A stretch of DNA of 64,000 nucleotides from Nymphaea colorata (Eukaryota > Streptophyta > Magnoliopsida > Nymphaeales > Nymphaeaceae): assembly GCF_008831285.2 (NCBI RefSeq), contig NC_045143.1, forward strand, positions 23,810,302 through 23,874,301, written 5' to 3'. Under the pieces are notes generated by a model that worked only from the letters and a program-made list of their open reading frames with translations, was not told the DNA's origin and made no database searches. This document shows, piece after piece, positions 56,067 to 64,000 of the stretch. Both the position numbers and the translations under genes were made by a program. Position 1 is the first letter of the stretch, and each line of letters opens with the position of its first letter.

Positions 56067-59000
56067 TTAAGAAAAATTGGTTTCTTTAAAGCCAGCATTT
56101 TTAGACCGGTGACGTCGTGAGCCTGTTTTCCTCTCTCTCACACGCTTTGTTGGCAACTTTCTAACTGGATTTCTCACAACCACCCTGTCATTCACAAGCG
56201 GCGTTGCTGGTGGTCTTGGTAGGTTCACATGGCGATCACCAGTCACAACTGGCAGTAACCTGGCAGCTGCAGCCCTCATCGCATTTCTCTGCTCTAACAC
56301 ATCTCTATGGTATGCCTGCAATAAATTTGGTTGCCAACTGTATTAAGGAAATGGATTTAAAATATACAAGATACTGAATACCCATAATAGCAGTTTTTCC
56401 ATTTTGTAGAATGGTTGACAGAACTTCAACTGACAGAACCAAAGAATTCTTAATCATTTGCCATATAGTTAATGAACAAAAGGAAGTCTAAATTCAGGAT
56501 TCTGAGATTAGCACAATAGTTCATTCTGGAAAATCTGGTCAGCAGTCCTATAAAAATAACAATGGCGTGCTTCACCGCTTCTATCTAAAACAAACAAGCT
56601 TCTAATGAACTTGGACAAACCAACATTAGTGACATGGAAACTTGTCTGTTTCTCCAACACGTCCTACAATTGATTAATAGAACTAAGTAAAAGAACCCCA
56701 AATTTTTTTTTTTTTTACATTGATGAGTGGGCAGAAGCCACTGGAAAAATGGCCTTGTGATAGACGCTAGTTACTAGAGACACATTGTGAGCCCTACAAC
56801 AACCATATGATGATTTTAACCACTTAAAATATAGAAATCCTCTGGAGTCTAAATCATGCCATAAATGTAAGGCTTGCTTCAAGGTGTTCCTTAGTTGTTA
56901 AGGCATGGACTAGTCCACACCTAGGCATCGCCTAGGCGTGAGTCCACACCCGTCGCCTAAGTCCATCACTTAGGCAGCAGATGTTAGACTGGCGCCTAGG
57001 TGCACCTAGGCTGGACTAGGCGCTAGCACGCCTAGTCCATGGGAAGGTGAAAAGTCATCTTACCTTCAAATTAAGTCCTGTAATTTTATTATACAGTGTT
57101 ATATCGTATATACTTATATTATATGCAGTTATATTATATAATTTCTGTTCTTTAAAAGTACAGTTTGCTGTACGTTAATTACATATTCTATATCAACTCA
57201 TCAAGGGGAAGTTCCAGCCATACGTTGAGTACATATTCTATAAAACCAATGGATTTCTGTATATATCTTATGTGCTCTAAAACATATTTTGTGGAACCTA
57301 TGCCAGCCTTCTTACCCATGTTAAAACCTAGGTTTATGGTAAAAAGACCACCAGTTTCTCTTGTTTAGTGCATGTCTAGTAATCAGAGAAATACATGCAG
57401 ACCTCACTTTTGCAACCTGAATACAGATTTATTTTCTCATTTGTGAGGTGTTTTCTGTGTTATATGTATACTATATGTTCAATGTACAATCTGTGCTTCT
57501 GTTGTAAACTTGTAATGTATATTACATGTACTGATTGGATACGAGTTTTGTTTGAAATTATTCAAATGAAATAGTCTATAAGGTCTACAACTGAAATAGT
57601 CTATAAGAAATGCAAGCATTGTCCAGTATATAAACAAGAATAATGTGTTTTCTTTTGTGTATCAAACTAAGGCATCAATTAGAACAGGACAGCACAGTTT
57701 TCCAGTCATGAAAACAAGAACAAAACAGTTTTTCATGTTTTACTTTTTGGCTTTACTTATGAAGTATAATCATTCAATTAAAAAAAAAAACAGAACATTT
57801 TTTCAAGTTTTGCCTTGGCACGGCTAGTCGCGCCTAGGCGCTATGGCTGCCTGGACATACATGTAAAATTACCAGTTTATCTATCAATTTTTATGAACTA
57901 GTGTACCTGGATTACGAAGTTGCGTCTCTCACAGTCCAAAAACATGTTAATGCCCCAATTCACTTTGGATATGAACTTGTCTCTTACAGTTGAAAAGCTT
58001 AGCTGGTCCCTGGAAGTGAAGCGATCAACTTCGTTGAACCACAGACAAGTGAACAGGTTGGTAACGGGGATGTGCTCTCTTATAATCACACACCCCTCTG
58101 GGACATCTGAGAGTAACATATGAACACGTCATTTGGCTTTTCTGTTCGTGAAACTAGAGGCAGAAAGAAATGTTACATATACCAACTTACCACTAGTTAT
58201 AGGAAGCTTGGCAGAAGAATATGGGCTCAATCCCTCCTTCTTATAGAATTCAACTTGTGCATCAATGGAGGCATTGTCGTACTTTCCTGCAGCTTTGTTA
58301 GCCTCTGCTTCCTCGAAGACATCGAAGCGCCTGTAATGCCTAGAGATTGCAAAAGTGGCATTTGTCCTCCACAAGAATCTACAAGAGAATAAAAAATCAT
58401 ATCAGAGAACATAATCAGAAAATAACTGGTAGGATTAATTCTTTTAACTGCATACTTTCATGCATGAATGAGTTCCGGCAAGTGGACCTTTTTGTTGATA
58501 TTAAGACCTCATAGCAAACCATGTGACACTGCTGTTTTGCAGTCTTTTTTGTTTCTAGAAAATCATCGTCATCATAACATCACCAGTGATTAAAAACTCA
58601 ACAAGTCGACTAATTGACTCAGCTTGGTTCAGCCCCAACCAGGTCAACTCAGTGGGGAAACTTGTTTGTGTCTGAGACTCGGCAGAAACTCATGAATCAG
58701 AGGATTCACGAGCTATGCCACATGGATTCTTCAAAAAAGGGGCAGCACCCGCATTGACACAATGCGAGTGCCAGAATAGACAAGGGCACAGCTCCGACAA
58801 GGACCCCAACCATCTCTTATTTGCTTAGAATCCCCCTCTCTTTTTTTATTTACAGTAATCAAAGTAAAAAAAAAGACAGGTTAAGCTAAGAAAAAACCAA
58901 TATAATATATATATAGGTATATTATATTATGAATACATATATTTATATAATATATATATATATAATAAATATAAATATATTATACCCTCGCCGCACCCGT

Positions 59001-61016
59001 GCACCCAAGTTTTTTGAGATGTGCCACACAAGCACCCGCATCGGCACCTATACGCCCCCATCCATGTGACATAGTTCACGAGTCACCCAAGACTTAGGCG
59101 AGCTTTGTTTCAATCTTTTAGAGAACTCAATGACTCTTTTGGTCGACTTGGCTGACTTAATAACGAGTCACGAGCGTTTAAAACTAGACCAATTAAGTTC
59201 AACGGCACAATTGTAGAAAAAGAAAGAACTAGGCTTATGCTCATTTGTCCTTGAAAATAAGAAACCCGAGACTAGGGTTTTGTTGCATGTTTCTTCTTTG
59301 CATCTCTGATGAGTGTCGGCAAAACCTTACACCTATGTCACATGGGTACAGGCTACGTGACACGGGTACGTAGATTCAATCCACTTACCCGCTCTGGTGT
59401 GCCGGTACGTAGATCTGGGTATGGCAAATGGGTGGGTACAGGTTGGGATCGGGTCTGGGTACGTTCGAGTTTATATCAAACTGAAGTCGAGCTCTGCACT
59501 TTACTAGCGTTTTCTGCAGCAGAGTAAGTTCGGCAACTATGGTCGGCGGCGACGATGACGTCCGGCAACCCACGGCGACGTCCGGTGGTGTCCGACGGTA
59601 GGTAGGTAAGTGTTTTTTTGTTCTTATCAATATTAGAACTTAGGGTTTCATTTTCTTGATTTGGGTTTTTTTTTTTTTTTTTGGATTTGCCGATTTGAGG
59701 ATGTTTTTGTTTGAAGATTGGACGGTTAATCCATCGATCTTGAGCCTTAACTCTTGTTCAATGCTATGGATGATGGATTTAGCAGACTTTATTTTTGTGG
59801 ACGTGCAAGTTATAGTCTTGCGGCTCTTGAGTTTTGCCTGATCTTCCATATAATCAATAGAAATGTTAGTTGAATGTTGCTGAGTGTGCATGCGTTCGTT
59901 CACTGAATTCATGTTTAGGTATTGTATCTGCAGTGGCTTTGATTGTTATAAGGTGTGGTGCTTCGACGATGGCTTTGTTTGCATGATTTTTCTATCGGAG
60001 TCTATCTACAGTCACCAGGGCAGTCAGCCTTTGGAGTCTATCACAGTCTACAGTTATTCTGATACAATGAACCTCAAGAAATGTCCGTAATATAATTGGA
60101 ATGACGTATATGCTGGTTTCACATTTATGTCAACTTTGCAGATATTTTAAGTTGTAATGCTTCCTTACGCACTTATAATGTTGAGATGTTTCCCAAAAAC
60201 TGCTTGGTAACTTATTCTTTTGTTCATTAGTATCGATTTTGTTGAACTATTGTGTATTTTTTTATTCCTTCAATTTTCTGTTCATTATATCTTTTTTTGC
60301 ATCTTTTTATTATTTTTATTGAGACTTTCTTACAACTTACGAGGTTGTCAGAGTGAACTATTATTTTTTTTTTCATTTTATCAGTTTTGAGAATATTAAA
60401 ATTTGTAGTACCCGCATACCCATGATTTTCAAAATTGCCGTGTCCGTACCCGTACCATACCTGCACCCGTGTGACATAGGGTACAGGTATGGGTGCTGGT
60501 ATGGTATGGGTGCAGAGCAATTTTTAAAGAGTTGGGTACAGGGATACATAATCATAAGATTTTAGTTAAATGAACACATAAATTCATTGTTTACATCCAT
60601 AAAAAATATATTACTGACCAAACAATATTAAAATATCTAAAAAATGCAAAAATTAAGGCTGCCATGTCCCTGCACCCATGCCGACATGACTTTTTAGCCG
60701 TACCCACGTTTCATAGCCCAACAGTGATTAGGCAGCTGCTGTGATCATCAATCAGATTCTGGCAACTACATAAGTGAGAGAAGCTGATTCCAACAATATT
60801 AACGTCCATCAACAAGGAATCTGACAGCTAGTTTGTAACTTTTGACCTTGATAGATGCCAGTTTCTAGTGACTACACTGCAAGAACAGTATATCAAATGA
60901 CTGCACCAATGGGAACAGTTAATTCAGCAACATCTGAGATACGTGTTGCTGTTCTTTTTTTCACTGATTCAGTATTTCACTGTCTCCCCATTCTTTTCCC
61001 AACCATATTTCTGGCA

Positions 61017-61074
<58 letters not shown>

Positions 61075-61340
61075 TACATATATATATATATACTCTCTTT
61101 TATACTGTTTTTAATTATTAGTTTTTCTTTGTATTGCTTCTGGACTCAGCAAGCTAGGATAACTATTACGAACTTATGCATGTGCAATCGATTCGTCAGA
61201 CAACAGAATAATGTAAACCATCAGAAGCAACAATACCGCTCGAGAATTTGGTATGGATCTCTGACAAGCTCTAGTTTCCCATCAATCCATATAGAAAAGC
61301 GAACATTAGGGAAGAGCCGATGCAGCAATAGCTTTGGGAC
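56067..61340 (-). CDS. DUF616 family glycosyltransferase-like protein (MUCI70/TOD1-like), 3' part only
   Basis: Four exons on the minus strand: 61340-61237, 58378-58191, 58106-57907 and 56315-56067. All junctions are GT-AG with consistent phases, giving 246 aa to a TAA stop. Motifs match the plant DUF616 domain: VPKLLLHRLFPNVRFSIWID and GKLELVRDPYQILER, then FLWRTNATFAISRHYRRFDV and EAEANKAAGKYDNASIDAQV, then DVPEGCVIIREHIPVTNLFT, CLWFNEVDRFTSRDQLSFST and NMFLDCERRNFVIQ. A basic tail rich in Arg and Lys follows. Known members are Golgi proteins: MUCI70 acts in mucilage pectin/xylan synthesis and TOD1 is an alkaline ceramidase. The substrate of this one cannot be told. The N-terminal exons were not found up to 64000 and should lie beyond it. 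Introns are swollen by DNA elements (intron 58379-61236 is 2.86 kb). Confidence 0.88.
56890..57850. mobile_element. putative DNA element with GCCTAGGCG-rich ends in an intron of the DUF616 gene
   Basis: The left end (56918-57045) is packed with CACCTAGGC, GCCTAGGCG and CGCCTAGTCC motifs. The right end (57823-57852) has CGCGCCTAGGCGCTATGG in opposite relation. The middle is AT-rich without a transposase. This fits a small non-autonomous DNA transposon, perhaps hAT. Exact ends and target duplication are undefined. Confidence 0.45.
58585..59195. mobile_element. foldback-type DNA element in an intron of the DUF616 gene
   Basis: Two imperfect inverted arms of roughly 170 bp. The left arm has GACTAATTGACTCAGC and CACGAGCTATGCCACATGGA. 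The right arm read in reverse has TATTAAGTCAGCCAAGTCGA and CGTGAACTATGTCACATGGA. The centre is an AT microsatellite (about 58905-58985). No coding capacity is seen. Confidence 0.55.
58905..58985. repeat. AT-rich microsatellite
   Basis: Runs of TA and TATAA over about 80 bp in the centre of the foldback element. Confidence 0.85.
59330..60722. mobile_element. second inverted-repeat DNA element in the same intron
   Basis: The left end reads CCTATGTCACATGGGTACAG. The right end in reverse reads GCTATGAAACGTGGGTACGG. An extra inverted copy of the motif (CACCCGTGTGACATAGGGTA) lies at about 60465-60485, suggesting nesting. The interior holds no transposase; frames there (for example 59640-59912) have no recognised domain. 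Confidence 0.45.
61021..61092. repeat. (CT)n(TA)n microsatellite
   Basis: CT dinucleotides pass into a long TA tract with a few CA steps, about 145 bp from the exon at 61237 in the same intron. Confidence 0.9.
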
Positions 61341-62194
61341 CTGCCAACAATAATGACATTCAGAAGTAAACCAACCTGTGTAAATTAAAGTTTCAAAGAG
61401 ACAATTATTTCAAAAGTTATAGCGGATGGAGACAAATAAAACAGAGTCTTGGAGAATGTGAACATGACAAGTAGCCATTGCTAGAAGTAACTAAACATTG
61501 TTCCAAAGAACGGGAAGAAACTTAAAACGAGAGATCACAAGAATTATTTAAGAAAACTGTACTACATTGCAAGAACTTGGTTCTTGGTTGAGGACATCTG
61601 TTAAAAACTTAAATATTAGAAATCTCGAATCCTAGGGACTGCCGTCCCTACACCACAACATATTTTTCCTCCTGAATTCCAGCAGTGATGTTACCAAAGA
61701 AAAAATTAATGTGCAAAAGGTATTGTTTGATTTATCTCAATCTGAACTCCAATTCAAGATATTAAACCTGAAGCCAACCAGATAAGTTCCAGTAAGTCAG
61801 AAAAGACATCAATGGTTATATCCAGTGATCTAAAGTTCTCTGCTTAAACAAGCACACCTAGAAACTATATTAATAGTTCCTCAATTATTGAAAGCAATAG
61901 GAGACAGGGACTGTTGTCACCTCATCTGATAATGACCTTCATATTTCATGCTCAATGGATTCTTTTAAAGTGATGAAGAAGCTAAGGAATCAATCTTATA
62001 GGCCATGATGCCACTATCTTTACACAGCCTATGGATTCTTTAAAGTGATGTGGAAGCTTAGGTGTCATTTTTCTAGCCCATGATTCAAGAAACTGGTCAA
62101 TTCAGGACCCTAAAATGACTAACTGTGAATGGTCAATCTGACTCAGTCCAAATAGATTAACTATAAACAAATATATATATATATCTATATATAT

Positions 62195-62258
<64 letters not shown>

Positions 62259-64000
62259 GAAAACAAAAACGAAAACATATATATCTATATGAACAATGAA
62301 CATATATACTTATAGATCAGGAATTAGTCGGCTGACCAATGACTAGGCCAACTAACTGACTAATTGGACCAACTAATCGCTGGTTTGAAACAAAGGCTGG
62401 TCGATAACTAACTGGTAGAGATCTTGACACACACACACACACATACATATATGTACATTCGTAAATTATGGTGTCTACTTTATCTAAATTTTGCAGCTGT
62501 TTCAATGAACCCAGCCACAGGGATATATTCTATATATCAAGGAATAGAGGATTTGGAAAATCAAAAACAGAAGTGTAGATTGGAACTTGCAAGGGTCATA
62601 AAATCAACAGTTTAACCTTTGTCAGCCCATAAAATCTGGTCTACACATTGAAATTTCATGATTGCTTTTTTATTCCAGCATCTTTAGGCATACTGAGTCT
62701 GTCCACGCAGTTAGATTATTCGGAAAAAGCTTGAAAATACCAAAAGACATCGTAGACATCATATTTTTGGACAGCACAGAGAAGAGTGTACATATCACTG
62801 TCACAAATAACAGCAATATTTTAACTATCACAATATAATTGCCACAACAGACTGACATATTTTAATCAGCAAATATCAAAATATCTTCAAAATATTTCAA
62901 CAAAAATAACTATCACGAGTTACGACATTTCTCACTTAAACTTTTTTTATATACATTTTAAGTGTATAATTCTCAACCCTTCGCTTCTTTTAAAATCTTA
63001 AAATGCATTTTGAATGCTTATATCAACTTTTAATAAAATTAATAAAAAACTCATTATTTCATAACTCCTCTGTTTTCTTTATTATATTCTTACATTTTTT
63101 AAATAAGATTAGCTGATAAGTCTAGGATGATTTTTTTTGCAATGGCTTGTGTATATATAGCAATAAATATAGGCCACAAATTTAATGTATCACAAAAGAA
63201 ATACCCCACAGATTTTTTTTTCACGTTTTTTCATTTTGTTTTTTTTTTCAAAAAAAAAGCATCTTTTGCTGTTTTTTTCCAGCAGCTAACTTATTTTTTT
63301 ACATTTTTTGTGACTATGCGAAGATCAAATCACTTGTATAAGTCCCAGATTAGCCCTTTGTCAATCAGATGTTCCTAGGTGACACTTCTTTTGTTGTTTT
63401 TTTTTCCAGCTAGTTCTTTCTTCGATATATAGGCAGCATTATATCACTTCTTTTTTTCCAAATTCATAACTTTTAACAATTACATGCAACTTTTGTTGAG
63501 AATATCATTTGCTATAATGAGATACAAGTATAAGAGGTTTACTGCTGAAAGTGCAAGCCCTCTTTTACATGCAAGACTCTTTTGTCTTATGCTTAACTGT
63601 GCAGTTGTGCTTGTTTAATCTAGGGAACTAGTTCATGCATGCATACATACAGACAAATGGCTGCGATGAGAGGAAGCACAGGCATGACTTGCTCTGTCTT
63701 GACTCTTAACAAATGAGAACAGGCATGAAATATGACGAAGGTTTAGGATCCTGTTCTTTTGGCTGGCTGAAAAACTACTCATTTTAGTCACTTGAAAGCT
63801 GTTAGGATTAGCTAAGCATTCTTTACTTTTTCTGAACATGTGACTAAAGATATTTCTCATTTTTTAACAGGTATTTATCTGCAAACATAAGTTCATAAAT
63901 TTATTCAAGATTTCAGTTGAATCAATGCAAGTACGGGCAACTCCAGGATAGATAGCGGGAAAAGTGATAGGGGTAGCTGTTCAGGTTCCACAAACTCAAA
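61341..64000. other. intron or upstream region of the DUF616 gene, no exon found
   Basis: The next upstream exon of the DUF616 domain was looked for on the minus strand and not found, so this is probably intron sequence. It is AT-rich with microsatellites (62169-62260 TA; 62429-62443 CA) and several T runs at 63210-63420. No RNA gene was recognised. Confidence 0.4.
62169..62260. repeat. (TA)n microsatellite cluster
   Basis: Long TA runs interrupted by CTA, CATACA and CA steps. Confidence 0.9.

Overview
This 64 kb window is nuclear DNA from a flowering plant. It has GT-AG split genes of plant families, Ty3/gypsy elements with several-kb LTRs, plant-type PBS and PPT sites, a BED-finger hAT transposase and abundant AT microsatellites. 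Genus cannot be read from the sequence.

Layout. (1) 1648-10588, minus strand: a complete seven-exon RNA-binding protein gene of the RBP45/RBP47 family (three RRMs, 404 aa). Intron 1 holds an antisense Ty1/copia integrase fossil and intron 5 holds two back-to-back inverted repeats. (2) 10911-49515: a 38.6 kb nest of three plus-strand LTR retrotransposons starting only 322 bp upstream of the RBP45-like start codon. Element A (10911-27886) has both LTRs. Element B (27887-49515) lost the first ~2.1 kb of its 5' LTR at the junction with A. A and B are relatives of the Tat/Ogre type: dual RNase H, a plant-mobile-domain (PMD) ORF before gag, and separate gag-pro and pol frames. Element C (29289-37359) is a young chromovirus inside B's leader, with a perfect 5-bp target duplication (ACCCT) and almost identical LTRs. 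It is non-autonomous: one frame joins gag and protease directly to the integrase tail and chromodomain, with RT, RNase H and the integrase core missing. (3) 49516-54610: a decayed hAT transposase and small DNA-element remnants. (4) 56067-61340, minus strand: the four 3' exons of a DUF616 gene (MUCI70/TOD1-like). Its introns are full of foldback DNA elements, and its 5' exons lie beyond the window.

Most notable observations. The leaders of A and B share a roughly 130-nt block in which sequence differs but pairing is kept: five compensatory base-pair changes across two stem-loops, with identical loops, plus two less well supported stems. This suggests a structured RNA, perhaps for packaging, dimerisation or translation. 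B's 3' untranslated region carries a tandem array of seven hairpin units whose stems also vary with pairing kept around a common AAGGGGTTAA-like loop. In both A and B each ORF (PMD, gag-pro, pol) follows a pyrimidine tract ending in AG, which fits expression by alternative splicing. A keeps an open PMD frame although its gag-pol is riddled with stops and frameshifts.

History inferred from the nesting: B is oldest. A came to abut B's LTR through recombination between A-type elements, because A's flanks do not match. C inserted last. All structure and covariation calls were made by eye; no alignment, folding or database search was run.
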